A program made the translations under genes and the position numbers. This document shows, piece by piece, positions 27,327 through 35,852 of a DNA stretch of 59,854 nucleotides (positions are counted from its first letter, which is position 1; each line of letters starts with the position of its first letter). Source of the stretch: F23-D06 sp947167635 (GTDB lineage: Bacteria; Bacteroidota; Bacteroidia; Bacteroidales; WCHB1-69); contig CAMVIT010000011.1 in NCBI GenBank assembly GCA_947167635.1, positions 1 to 59,854 of the forward strand, in the 5' to 3' direction. The notes under the pieces are model-generated. The model saw only the letters and a list, made by a program, of their open reading frames with translations, was not told the DNA's origin and made no database searches.

Positions 27327-28820
27327 CTATTCGAGCGGGCGGCCGGCTGTGGTGAACCAAAGCACATCCTCCTCCTTGGTTTTCTTGTTGAAGATGAAAA
27401 CCTTGTAACAATTCAACCGCTCGGCGACCTTGCGCACCGTGTAGAATTCCGTGGCCTTATAGTTCTTGTAGTTCTTCTTGATGTAATCCTGGATGGTGGA
27501 GGAAAGATTCTCCAACTTGCCCATAAGCATGGTTTCCACGATTTCACCATAGCTGTTGAAGACACATATTTCCTTGCCTTTGGCACTGAAAAAGATGGCC
27601 TGATAGTTCATGTCGTCATCCTCTTTCCACTCCACGTTGGTGGCGCGCGGATATTTGAGCTTGAAGGCGGCTTTCACCGGTTCGGGAATGTTTTTGTTGT
27701 CATCTTTCCCGGCCGTCATGTTCACCCTCTCGTTATACAGGTCAAGAGCGGCATCCTCGGTCAAGCTCTGCGGATTGCCTTCGTCCATCTGGTCTTCCGG
27801 ATGAATGGTCTGAAGCAATTTGCCCGATTTGTCGAAGATGACAGTGGTCACCAATTTGGTCTTGAAGTTGGCCTTCTCGTAAAAATCAACCAAAGTCTTG
27901 TCCTGCTTGTCGGCACGTTGCTCACGAATGGCCATCTTGAACTTGAATCCTTTGTAGAAATCATTGAGATGCTTGAGCATGGGCCCGGTGACAGCCTCCT
28001 CCGGCAAAACGGTTAAGGTCTTGTCCCACACTCCGCCAGGCTTGATATAGACGGCCGTCTTTTTACCGGAATAGACGCATTTGGCCAAATAAGCACTGTC
28101 CGTCTGAAACCAGTTGAGTTCTTCGGGGTGAAGCACTTTCTTGGTCAAGGACTTCACGACGACTTCGGGCACCTCGCTCGCGGCGATGGCCTCGTTGCCA
28201 TACGAGTCGGAAACATCCTCCACAGGTTTTTCCTTTTTGGGCTTTTCGGGTTTGGGTTCTTTTTCAACAACTTCCTTTTCAGGTTTGGGAGATGGTGTCC
28301 GTGCTGCCGGTTTCTCCGCATCGGCCAAGGGATCCTGGAAATCCTCCGGATCAGTACGGCTCAGGAGCTCGTTGCGGCCTGTGGTGCTGAACAACAGCAC
28401 CGACGACTTGGCACCCACGCCATCGGGCTTCACCTCGACATAATACTGGGCTTTTTCATCCTCTTTTTCCTGAAGACACGAAACCGACACGATGAAGTCC
28501 GGATAGTTCGTCTTCACATACTCCGTGATGGTGGGGGGCAGCTCATTCCGGGGAATGAAGAAATGAGTGTAGATCCACTGGCCATCCTCAGAAATGACCA
28601 CCTTGCCGTTGGTGCCTTCGTCCTTGACCGAAGCCACGTAATTCTCGCCATCTTTGGCCCAGCTCATCACTTTGACGTAGGGATACTGAAACTCGAGCGT
28701 TTGGGTAACATCGGCTGGTACATCGGCAGTCTTGAGCTTTTGCGCGGACAATGGGGATAAAAAAAACGCAATTGCTTGTATTGCAACAATTAAGAGCAAA
28801 ATTTGGAATGATTTTCTCAT
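27327..28820 (-). CDS. Secreted PepSY-like (BLIP-fold) repeat protein
   Basis: 497 residues with a signal peptide ending PLSAQ. It looks like three copies of a PepSY-like/DUF2874 unit: about 25-160, 215-350 and 375-497; the last has the signature EPVKAAFKLKYPRATNVEWKED. Between the first two lies a Pro/Lys/Glu linker (about 170-205) that is probably flexible. Related small proteins in Bacteroidota are periplasmic and of unknown role, perhaps binding peptidases. First gene of the operon with prmA. Confidence 0.75.
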   Translation of the reverse strand: MRKSFQILLLIVAIQAIAFFLSPLSAQKLKTADVPADVTQTLEFQYPYVKVMSWAKDGENYVASVKDEGTNGKVVISEDGQWIYTHFFIPRNELPPTITEYVKTNYPDFIVSVSCLQEKEDEKAQYYVEVKPDGVGAKSSVLLFSTTGRNELLSRTDPEDFQDPLADAEKPAARTPSPKPEKEVVEKEPKPEKPKKEKPVEDVSDSYGNEAIAASEVPEVVVKSLTKKVLHPEELNWFQTDSAYLAKCVYSGKKTAVYIKPGGVWDKTLTVLPEEAVTGPMLKHLNDFYKGFKFKMAIREQRADKQDKTLVDFYEKANFKTKLVTTVIFDKSGKLLQTIHPEDQMDEGNPQSLTEDAALDLYNERVNMTAGKDDNKNIPEPVKAAFKLKYPRATNVEWKEDDDMNYQAIFFSAKGKEICVFNSYGEIVETMLMGKLENLSSTIQDYIKKNYKNYKATEFYTVRKVAERLNCYKVFIFNKKTKEEDVLWFTTAGRPLE

Positions 28821-28848
28821 AAGATTCCTATTTTATAAAAACGAGTGA

Positions 28849-28856
28849 CAAAAATA
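28849..28856 (-). promoter_or_regulatory. -7-like element TATTTTTG upstream of the PepSY-prmA operon
   Basis: Minus-strand TATTTTTG, 28 bases before the ATG at 28820. It lacks the GC-rich suffix found on the other promoters, so support is weaker. Confidence 0.35.
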
Positions 28857-28950
28857 CAAAAATTAGCAATTCATCAACAGGCTCTCGCTGTTAGTTTTTT
28901 CACGATGAAGTGCAGAGGGCTAATCATGAACGGATGATTGCTATTTTTTG

Positions 28951-28958
28951 TATATTTG
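28951..28958 (+). promoter_or_regulatory. Extended -7 element TATATTTGCCGC
   Basis: TATATTTG followed by CCGC, 21 bases before the ATG at 28980. Confidence 0.55.
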
Positions 28959-28979
28959 CCGCGTCTAAATTACCTGACA

Positions 28980-29591
28980 ATGAACGGATTTATGCCAAGT
29001 CGCATTTGGGTGGAGCCCATGAGCCAGGAGGAATTCCTGGGCAAGAAGAAACCACTGGTCATCCATTACAGTTTCCAAACGGCGCCGGGAGGACGCGTGC
29101 TGGTCGCATCCACATCCAAAGGGATCTGCTTCCTGATGCCTGCAGCCCTCAAATGGCTCCCCGAGGAGACCCTCAAGAGCCATTTCCCATACGCCCGTCT
29201 TCGGCACAGAAGCGTGGAGCTGCACAAAAAGGCCGCCTGGCTCCTCAAACAACGCTTTGACAAGGTTCGTGACCTCTGCCTGCATCTCTACGGCACTCCC
29301 TTCCAACTCGACGTGTGGCGCGACCTGCTGCAGATTCCCGCCGGCAAGGTGACCACCTACCTCAACATTGCCAAAAGAATCCATCGCCCGAAAGCGGCAC
29401 GTCCTGTCGGACAAGCCGTGGGCGCCAACCCTGTGATGTACATCGTGCCCTGTCACCGCGTTGTATGCACCAACGGCAAGCTGGGCGGCTATCGCTGGGG
29501 CATCGTGCGAAAAGTGAAATACCTCAACAAAGAAGCCCACACCGCACCCAAAGAGAATGGGCTTAAAAATTGGGAGCCAACGCTATTTTGA
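28980..29591 (+). CDS. ogt: Methylated-DNA--protein-cysteine methyltransferase (Ogt/MGMT type)
   Basis: 203 residues from the ATG at 28980; earlier TTG starts overlap the -7 element. It repairs O6-alkylguanine by moving the alkyl group to its own Cys. The active site is PCHRV with Cys158, preceded by the DNA-binding motif GTPFQLDVWRDLLQIPAGKVTTY and the Asn-containing RPVGQAVGANP. It has an Ada-like N-terminal domain but no AraC domain, so it is a repair enzyme and not a regulator. The gene stands 8 bases before the -7 of the mntP unit. Confidence 0.92.
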   Translation: MNGFMPSRIWVEPMSQEEFLGKKKPLVIHYSFQTAPGGRVLVASTSKGICFLMPAALKWLPEETLKSHFPYARLRHRSVELHKKAAWLLKQRFDKVRDLCLHLYGTPFQLDVWRDLLQIPAGKVTTYLNIAKRIHRPKAARPVGQAVGANPVMYIVPCHRVVCTNGKLGGYRWGIVRKVKYLNKEAHTAPKENGLKNWEPTLF

Positions 29592-29598
29592 TTTTGTA

Positions 29599-29606
29599 TA
29601 TCTTTG
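29599..29606 (+). promoter_or_regulatory. Extended -7 element TATCTTTGCCGC upstream of the mntP leader
   Basis: TATCTTTG followed by CCGC, 8 bases after the ogt stop, 23 bases before the leader ORF ATG at 29629 and 73 before mntP. Confidence 0.55.
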
Positions 29607-29628
29607 CCGCTTCAAGGCCATTATCTTA

Positions 29629-29682
29629 ATGGAAAGAATTAAAACACTGGCAAACAAATACTTCAACAAAATCATCCCATGA
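29629..29682 (+). CDS. 17-codon leader ORF overlapping mntP start
   Basis: ATG at 29629 opens a 17-residue peptide (MERIKTLANKYFNKIIP). Its TGA at 29680-29682 overlaps the mntP ATG at 29679 in an ATGA arrangement. This places it as a possible translationally coupled leader. It could equally be chance; the peptide is amphipathic and unrecognised. Confidence 0.35.
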   Translation: MERIKTLANKYFNKIIP

Positions 29683-30230
29683 CCTACCTTGATCTACTCC
29701 TCCTCTCCCTCAGTTTAGCCATGGACTGTTTTGCCGTAAGTTGCGCGGCGGGAGTGTTCCAGCCCAAGCTGAAAAGAGGGCAGGTCATGTTTTTCGCATT
29801 CTCCTTCGGCTTTTTTCAGGCCATAATGCCGCTGATCGGATGGTTTTGCGGGGAAGCCGTTGTCTCGCGCCTCAGCCGTGTGGCCCCGTGGATTGCGTTT
29901 CTGATCCTGCTCTTCATCGGGGGCAAAATGCTGGTGGAAGGCATTCGCAACCGTGAGGAGGATCGCTTCGACATCACAAAGGCACGCACGGTGCTGGCAC
30001 TTTCCATTGCCACGAGCATCGACGCTCTGGCCGTGGGCTTTGGATTCGCCATGATGCAAAATGTCCGCATCGGATGGGCCGTCCTCAACATCGGAGTGGT
30101 TTCCTTCCTGATGTCGTTGCTGGGCTATGGGTTGACAAAACGCTGGAGCCACCGCATCAAAGCCAACATCGCGGAGATTGTCGGCGGCTTGGTGCTGATC
30201 GGTATTGGACTTAAGATATTGTTGATATGA
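29679..30230 (+). CDS. mntP: Manganese efflux pump
   Basis: 183 residues (E. coli MntP has 188), six hydrophobic segments in two repeats of three. It exports Mn2+ across the inner membrane. The conserved acidic residues of the pore are visible: Asp16 in SLAMDCFAVS and Asp115 in ATSIDALAVGFGF, the two halves being repeats of one another. In other bacteria mntP is often under manganese control; I see no yybP riboswitch in the 70-base leader, only a short ORF. The stop overlaps the coaX start by four bases. Confidence 0.92.
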   Translation: MTYLDLLLLSLSLAMDCFAVSCAAGVFQPKLKRGQVMFFAFSFGFFQAIMPLIGWFCGEAVVSRLSRVAPWIAFLILLFIGGKMLVEGIRNREEDRFDITKARTVLALSIATSIDALAVGFGFAMMQNVRIGWAVLNIGVVSFLMSLLGYGLTKRWSHRIKANIAEIVGGLVLIGIGLKILLI

Positions 30231-30961
30231 AAGAACAGACATATTTAGTCATAGACATTGGAAACACGGCCCAGAAAGCGGCGCTCTTTGATGAACAAGG
30301 GGAGGAAAAGGGTTGGATGCGCAAGTCGTTTTTCTCTTGTGACGACATCGACGACTTTCTGGCAGGCCATGCCGTAACGGCGGCCATCGTCTCTTCCGTG
30401 GGGGAGGCCCCGACAGCCATCGAGGATTTTCTCCGGACGCGGACACGCACGCTCACCTTTTCCCCGCAGTTGCGCCTGCCTGTGCGACTGCGGTATGCCA
30501 CTCCGCACACGCTGGGCACCGACCGCATTGCCGGTGCCGTGGGGGCACACACCCTGTTTCCCGGCTGCAACGTGCTCGCCATCCAAGTGGGCAGCTGCCT
30601 GGTCGCCGACTTTGTGACGGCAGGTGGCGAGTACCTTGGCGGCAGCATCGCACCCGGCCTGCGAATGCGTCTGCGGGCACTGAACCAATTCACGGCACGG
30701 CTGCCCCTGCTCGAAGCCAAACCCATCGACTATCTCGTGGGGGACTCAACCGAAAAGTCCATCCTCTCCGGCGTGACAAACGGCCTGACGTATGAAATAG
30801 ACGGCCTTATTTCTCAGTATCAAACACAATTTTCAGATGTAAAAGCCGTTCTGACAGGCGGCGATGCACCCCTCTTGACCAATTCGCTAAAAAATAGTAT
30901 ATTTGCCGCCCCAAATTTGGTGCTGTCTGGATTGTATGAAATATTGAAACTCAATGTTTAA
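30227..30961 (+). CDS. coaX: Type III pantothenate kinase, divergent
   Basis: 244 residues. It phosphorylates pantothenate, the first step to coenzyme A. DIGNT at 10-14 (P-loop equivalent) and the catalytic motif GTDR with Asp99 are intact, as is the GGSIAPGLRMR segment. The motif that is usually D-A-G-T-C-I-T-Y in this phylum reads Q120-V-G-S-C-L-V-A here, so a normally invariant Asp and two Thr are replaced. This could change substrate or cation use. Start overlaps mntP by four bases; a probable promoter for the next genes lies inside its 3' end (30874-30905). Confidence 0.85.
   Translation: MKEQTYLVIDIGNTAQKAALFDEQGEEKGWMRKSFFSCDDIDDFLAGHAVTAAIVSSVGEAPTAIEDFLRTRTRTLTFSPQLRLPVRLRYATPHTLGTDRIAGAVGAHTLFPGCNVLAIQVGSCLVADFVTAGGEYLGGSIAPGLRMRLRALNQFTARLPLLEAKPIDYLVGDSTEKSILSGVTNGLTYEIDGLISQYQTQFSDVKAVLTGGDAPLLTNSLKNSIFAAPNLVLSGLYEILKLNV
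30874..30905 (+). promoter_or_regulatory. Internal promoter inside coaX: CTTG-N20-TATATTTGCCGC
   Basis: CTTG at 30874-30877 (three of four to TTTG) is 20 bases before TATATTTG at 30898-30905, which is followed by CCGC. It would drive the barrel, TPR and lptC genes. Confidence 0.55.
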
Positions 30962-32237
30962 AAAACATAATGTACGGTTGTTGTTCGGACTTTTAGCCCT
31001 TGTTCTCGCCATTCCCGCATTGGCGCAGAACGTTATCAGCGTGCCCTATTCCAAAATCGGCATCGGTTTGGTCAACAGGGGGGCGAACGGCATCTTGAAC
31101 AGTATGGGCGGCACGTCCTACGCCATGCAGAACCCCTATTACGTCAACTTCCGGAACCCCGCCTCCTATGCGGCCTTCGATTCACTCTCCTTCGTGGCGG
31201 ATGCCGCAGCTTCCATTCATACCAGCGTCCTGTCAACAGACAACGCTGTTCAGAAAAACACGTATGCCCGTCCCGACTACTTGGCCATCGGCCTGCCGGT
31301 CACCCGCCATTGGCGCACCTCCATCGGGGTTGTGCCCTTCAGCGTGATGGGCTACGACATGGTTGACAATCGCGTAATCGACAATGTCGGCAACGTCAAC
31401 TACGAGTACACCGGCAAAGGCGGCCTCAACCAACTCTACTGGGGCAACGCCTTCAAGTTGTGCAAAGGTCTCTCCATCGGCCTCAATGTCTCCTATATGT
31501 TTGGCTCTTTCTATCACTACCGCCGCACCGAATTTGAAGGCATTAATTTCTACAACACCAACATTTCGGATGCCTATCATTTGGATGGCATCCACCTCAC
31601 GGGCGGTCTCCAGTATCTTTTCAAGGTGAAAGAGAATCACACCATCGGTTTGGGTGTGGTATATGGCAACACTGCTTACATCTGGGCTAAGGAAAAACTG
31701 CTTATCAACTACTTTGAAGGAAGCTATAACGCCGTAACCACCTACGACACGGCCTATTTCAGCCAGGAAGATGTTCGCGGCTCCCTCCGCATCCCACAAT
31801 CTGTCGGCGGAGGAATAAGCTATTCCTTCAAGGAGAAGTTCACTGTGGCCGCCGACGTGACCTGGCAAAATTGGGACAAATACAGATTCATGGGGCATGG
31901 CGATTCCCTCAAAAACTCCATCTCCGGCAGTCTCGGCGTGCAATATATCCCAGACCCGTTCTCTCCTAAGTTTTTCAAACGTATTGCCTTACGCGCCGGA
32001 ACCCGTTTTTCCACGGGAGAAATTGTGCTCCACAATAAACCTGTCTCCGAATTTGGAGTCTCTTTGGGCGTTGGTATTCCACTGACCACGTTCAACACAC
32101 ACTCAAGCATCAACATTCTCGTCGAATATGGAAAACTTGGAACTACGGCAAACGACCTCATACTGCAAAACTACTTCCGCTTCACACTCAGCTTCACTCT
32201 ACAGGAAAAATGGTATCAACGAATGAAAATCGAGTAA
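30954..32237 (+). CDS. Outer-membrane beta-barrel protein
   Basis: 427 residues. Signal peptide ends ALAQ (about residue 24). The body is a series of amphipathic strands with Gly and aromatic girdles (YKFGSFYHYRR-like pattern, PQSVGGGISYSFKEKFTVAADVTWQNW), and the chain ends in the strand pattern FRFTLSFTLQEKW typical of barrels. It resembles the OmpP1/FadL-like or PorV-like barrels of Bacteroidota but I cannot assign one. The ATG overlaps the coaX stop by eight bases. The gene order coaX, barrel, TPR, lptC is one I know from other Bacteroidales, which suggests an envelope assembly role. Confidence 0.78.
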   Translation: MFKKHNVRLLFGLLALVLAIPALAQNVISVPYSKIGIGLVNRGANGILNSMGGTSYAMQNPYYVNFRNPASYAAFDSLSFVADAAASIHTSVLSTDNAVQKNTYARPDYLAIGLPVTRHWRTSIGVVPFSVMGYDMVDNRVIDNVGNVNYEYTGKGGLNQLYWGNAFKLCKGLSIGLNVSYMFGSFYHYRRTEFEGINFYNTNISDAYHLDGIHLTGGLQYLFKVKENHTIGLGVVYGNTAYIWAKEKLLINYFEGSYNAVTTYDTAYFSQEDVRGSLRIPQSVGGGISYSFKEKFTVAADVTWQNWDKYRFMGHGDSLKNSISGSLGVQYIPDPFSPKFFKRIALRAGTRFSTGEIVLHNKPVSEFGVSLGVGIPLTTFNTHSSINILVEYGKLGTTANDLILQNYFRFTLSFTLQEKWYQRMKIE

Positions 32238-32260
32238 AAACCAACATAAATAACAAAAAG

Positions 32261-33718
32261 ATGAAAAAACTGATTGTTGCTATGATGCTGCTCGTCTTCG
32301 GCGGCTCCCTTTTTGCACAATGCCCTTACAAGTATGGGGCAACACCTGAAGACTCCCTGAAATGCCTTGAACAGATCACGGCTTTTAACATGGCGTACAA
32401 GGCCAAGAATTATCACGATGCTTACGACTCCTGGAGATACATTGTCAACAACTGTCCTTGCGCATGGGACGGCATTTTCACCAACTCCCAGAACCTCCTC
32501 CAAAACCTTATCAAGGAGGAAAAGGACTCTGTGAGAAGAGAACGCCTCATCGACACGCTGATTTACTCCTATGAAGTTCGTAACGGCTACTTCCCCGAAA
32601 AATTCTCAAAGGGTTACGGTCTCGGCTTCAAGGCCTACAACACCCTGATGTACAGGGGGAAAAATGCTCCGATTGAACAATGGGAGCAAATCCACGACTG
32701 GTTTGTGCAATCCGTGGAAATGGAGAAGCAGAACACACAGCCGGCCATTTGGGACAAATACTTCACGGTGGCCCAGGTTATCACCAAGGCCAAGAAGGAC
32801 ACCACCTACGTCATTGATGCTTACGGCCGTGCCACCGATTATCTGGACATGTCCATCAACAATGCCCTGGTGCAATACGAAAAGCAAACCGAGAAGCTTG
32901 AAGCCTTGAAGGCGGAACTTGGTGCCGATTCGGCCAGCATATACAATCACCCGCAAGGCAAGGTGCTCATCGCCGACACTGCCCGCCAGATGAAGCTGGT
33001 CTTGAACTATCGCAGAACCCTCGCCAAAATCGAGAAAGATGTGACCCCCTATGCCACCTGTGAAATGTTGGAAGAGGTCTATTCCAAGAAGCTTGCCGCC
33101 AGCAAGGAGGATCTCTCCGCCATCAACAAGATGGTTATGACCATGTCAAAGGGCGGATGCTTGGGCAGCCCTGTCTTCAAGGAAGCATTGGAAGTGCTGC
33201 ACAAGGCCAACCCGAACCGTAACTCCGCTTACTGGATGGGTAACCTCTCCCTGAAAAGCTTTGTCACCACCAAGGACAACGCCGAATTGGATGCCGCCAT
33301 CGGCTATCTGCAGGAAGCTGTGAAATATAGCGAAACCAACGAGCAGAAAGCCGACGCCAACTACATGCTGGCTTTGGCCTATCAGACCAAGAGTGCCTAC
33401 TCCGAAGCCCGTAACGCCGCATACGCCGCCCTCAAGGCCCAGCCGAACATGGGCAAGGCTTACCTCCTTATCGGTGACCTTTACGCGACTTCCGGTGGCA
33501 GATGCTCCGGTGAAGACCTGCCGCTGGCATGCGCATGGGCTGCCGCCGACAAGTACGCTAAGGCAGTGGCTGTGGATCCTTCCTGCTCCGACGATGCCGC
33601 CGCAAGACGCGCCAAGCTGAGATTCCCTCCCAAGGACGAACTCTTCAAGCGCGGCCTTAAGGCTGGCGACCCCTATCGCGTGGGCTGCTGGATCCAAGAG
33701 AGCACGACCGTCAGATAA
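32261..33718 (+). CDS. Periplasmic tetratricopeptide-repeat protein
   Basis: 485 residues from MKKLIVAMMLL; the in-frame extension to 32210 begins inside the barrel gene. Signal peptide ends SLFAQ. The body is helical; TPR-like units are clearest near 45-90 (AYKAKNYHDAYDSWRYIVNNCP) and 360-470 (ADANYMLALAYQTKSAYSEARNAAYAAL). Such proteins act as scaffolds for envelope complexes. Lies 23 bases after the barrel gene and 6 before lptC. Confidence 0.82.
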   Translation: MKKLIVAMMLLVFGGSLFAQCPYKYGATPEDSLKCLEQITAFNMAYKAKNYHDAYDSWRYIVNNCPCAWDGIFTNSQNLLQNLIKEEKDSVRRERLIDTLIYSYEVRNGYFPEKFSKGYGLGFKAYNTLMYRGKNAPIEQWEQIHDWFVQSVEMEKQNTQPAIWDKYFTVAQVITKAKKDTTYVIDAYGRATDYLDMSINNALVQYEKQTEKLEALKAELGADSASIYNHPQGKVLIADTARQMKLVLNYRRTLAKIEKDVTPYATCEMLEEVYSKKLAASKEDLSAINKMVMTMSKGGCLGSPVFKEALEVLHKANPNRNSAYWMGNLSLKSFVTTKDNAELDAAIGYLQEAVKYSETNEQKADANYMLALAYQTKSAYSEARNAAYAALKAQPNMGKAYLLIGDLYATSGGRCSGEDLPLACAWAAADKYAKAVAVDPSCSDDAAARRAKLRFPPKDELFKRGLKAGDPYRVGCWIQESTTVR

Positions 33719-33724
33719 GACCTG

Positions 33725-34288
33725 ATGGACAACACATCAAGACATATTACCCTAAACATCATAACAGCCTTGTGCTTTATGATGTTTTTTATTGCCTGCC
33801 ACAAGGAGAATAAAAGCTCTGTGCTCTACGAATACGAAGGCAAATTTCCTGACGAGTCGGCGGAAAACATGGTCCTTACCATGAGCGACTCCGGCATGGT
33901 CAGCTTTATTCTTGAGACACCGCTGCTGAACCGCTATTATGGTGACACGAACTTCGCTGACTTCCCAAAAGGCATCAAAGTGGTTTCCTATAACGAGTTC
34001 GGCCAGCGACAAGCCATGCTGACGGCCGATTACGCCATCGAAATCAACAATACCCAATATAAGGCTTCCAAGAATGTGGTGATTGTCGATCTTGTCAAGG
34101 GCGACACCTTGAAGACCGAAGAGATACAGTGGAACCAACTCTCCCGCACCGTCCGTTCCGACGTGTTAGTGAAACAGATCAAGGCCGACGGCTCCGTCAA
34201 CTACGGTGACGGCTTTACTGCCGACGACCGCTTCACCAAATACACCATTATTCACCCGCGCGGCGAGATGGCCGGGTTTGACTTTTAA
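33725..34288 (+). CDS. lptC: LPS export protein LptC (lipoprotein form)
   Basis: 187 residues. A lipobox FIAC puts the lipidated Cys at residue 25. The body matches LptC/YrbK of Bacteroidota: MSDSGMVSFILETPLLNRYYG, GIKVVSYNEFGQRQAMLTADYAI, LKTEEIQWNQLSRTV, all strands of the OstA-like jellyroll. It would pass LPS from the LptBFG pump to LptA. Most bacteria anchor LptC by a helix, so the lipoprotein form is a lineage feature. The stop overlaps the convergent yigZ stop by four bases. Confidence 0.88.
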   Translation: MDNTSRHITLNIITALCFMMFFIACHKENKSSVLYEYEGKFPDESAENMVLTMSDSGMVSFILETPLLNRYYGDTNFADFPKGIKVVSYNEFGQRQAMLTADYAIEINNTQYKASKNVVIVDLVKGDTLKTEEIQWNQLSRTVRSDVLVKQIKADGSVNYGDGFTADDRFTKYTIIHPRGEMAGFDF

Positions 34289-34887
34289 TTCACAGCATTG
34301 ACGCTGCCAGCAACCTTCTTCAAGGCTTCCACGATGCGGTCGGCCTCGCGCAGGCGCACACTGAAGCGGATAGTGCAGTTCAGGTCGCTCTGCTGGCTAA
34401 GGATAGTGACACTCGGGTCCTTCATCAGCTGCATCACAGCGTTCATCTGCAAATATTCGAAAACTACATCGTACCGCTCTTCAATGGTTTTTTCCACAAT
34501 TTGCGCTGCATCGAGGGCCTCCTTGGCGGCAATCTTGTAGGCATTTTGCAACCCGCTGACACCCAACTTGATGCCGCCAAAATAACGTACTACCACGACC
34601 AAGGTGTCAGTTAAATCCTTGGAAAGCAGCTGTCCATGGATGGGGCGGCCCGCCGTGCCGGACGGTTCGCCGTTGTCGTTGAGACGATAGGCCTCCTTTC
34701 GGGGACCGAGAATGTAGGCATAGCAATGATGCCGCGCATCATAGTGCTTTTTCTGCAGTTCCGCAAGATACTTCTTTACTTCCTCTTCCGTTTTCACAGG
34801 AAAGGCGTATGCAAGGAACTTGCTCCTTTTTTCGCTGTAGATGCCTGTGGCAGGCGCGGCAATTGTCTTATAGGTGTCTTCGAACAT
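34285..34887 (-). CDS. yigZ: YigZ/IMPACT family protein
   Basis: 200 residues. N-terminal UPF0029 domain with YSEKRSKFLAYAFPV, ARHHCYAYILG, DNGEPSGTAGRPI and VRYFGGIKLGVSGL, as in E. coli YigZ and the eukaryotic IMPACT. The C-terminal 70 residues form the DUF1949 ferredoxin-like domain. Function in bacteria is unclear; RNA or translation-factor contact is suggested for the family. Its start overlaps the ribD stop by 20 bases. Confidence 0.92.
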   Translation of the reverse strand: MFEDTYKTIAAPATGIYSEKRSKFLAYAFPVKTEEEVKKYLAELQKKHYDARHHCYAYILGPRKEAYRLNDNGEPSGTAGRPIHGQLLSKDLTDTLVVVVRYFGGIKLGVSGLQNAYKIAAKEALDAAQIVEKTIEERYDVVFEYLQMNAVMQLMKDPSVTILSQQSDLNCTIRFSVRLREADRIVEALKKVAGSVNAVN

Positions 34888-35842
34888 ACCAGATTGTATT
34901 ATTATCCATACGCTCCTCCCGCTGCGGCGTGCCTGGCAAGGCTGGTGCCGGAAGGCCTTTGCCCCAGATTACATCACCCACGAGCACACGCGCCTCGTCC
35001 CACAGACCAGAGGCGATGAAGCGGTCAAGGGTTTTGCGTCCACCCTCCACAATAACTGACTGGATGCGCTGCTCGTAAAGTTGCTGCAAGCACTCCTGCA
35101 CGTCCATGGAGACGGCGGTGCAAGGCAGAGGAGCGTCAACCTCGTGACCACGCTGCATGACAAAACGCTTGGGATCCTTGCCTGGATAAAGCCGTGTGGT
35201 CAGTTGTGGACGGTCGTTGCGCATCGTGTTGTAACCCACCAAGATAGCGTCTTCCTCGCTGCGCCACTTGTGTACCAGCACCCGCAATGCAGGGTTGGTA
35301 ATCCAATAGTCGCGGGGTTGCCCGTCGGAGCGGTCCACGTCCATGTAGCTGTCGGCGGTTTGTGCCCATTTGAGGATGACGTATGGCCGCTGATGGCGAT
35401 GGAAAGTGAAAAAGCGGCGATTCAGCACTTCGCATTCGGCCTCGCACACACCCACAGTGACATGGATGCCGGCCTCGCGCAGCTTGGCAATGCCCGCTCC
35501 GTTGACCTTGTCGTGGCAGTCCATGGTACCCACAACCACACGGGGGATGCCATGGTGAATGATGGCATCCGCACAAGGCGGTGTCTTCCCGAAATGCGAA
35601 CACGGCTCCAGATTGACATACAGGGTGCAATCCGTTAACAGTGATTTGTCCTCTACCGCAGCCAAGGCATTCACTTCCGCATGGACCTCGCCGTAGCGGT
35701 GGTGGTAGCCCTCGCCGATAATCAATCCGTCATGCACAATCACCGCGCCCACCATCGGATTGGGCTGCACGCTGCCCAATCCCAGCCGGGCTAATTGCAG
35801 GCAACGTTGCATATAGGGAATGTGACGTGTGAGATCCTCCAT
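34868..35842 (-). CDS. ribD: Riboflavin biosynthesis deaminase/reductase
   Basis: 324 residues. The N-terminal deaminase has the zinc site HAEVNAL (His54, Glu56) and PCSHFGKTPPC (Cys81, Cys90). The C-terminal RibD_C reductase domain includes KWAQTADSYMDV and SVIVEGGRKTLDRFI. It carries out two successive steps of riboflavin synthesis. It lies 10 bases after the DUF4340 gene. No other rib gene is in the window. Confidence 0.95.
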   Translation of the reverse strand: MEDLTRHIPYMQRCLQLARLGLGSVQPNPMVGAVIVHDGLIIGEGYHHRYGEVHAEVNALAAVEDKSLLTDCTLYVNLEPCSHFGKTPPCADAIIHHGIPRVVVGTMDCHDKVNGAGIAKLREAGIHVTVGVCEAECEVLNRRFFTFHRHQRPYVILKWAQTADSYMDVDRSDGQPRDYWITNPALRVLVHKWRSEEDAILVGYNTMRNDRPQLTTRLYPGKDPKRFVMQRGHEVDAPLPCTAVSMDVQECLQQLYEQRIQSVIVEGGRKTLDRFIASGLWDEARVLVGDVIWGKGLPAPALPGTPQREERMDNNTIWYVRRHL

Positions 35843-35852
35843 TAGACAGAGG

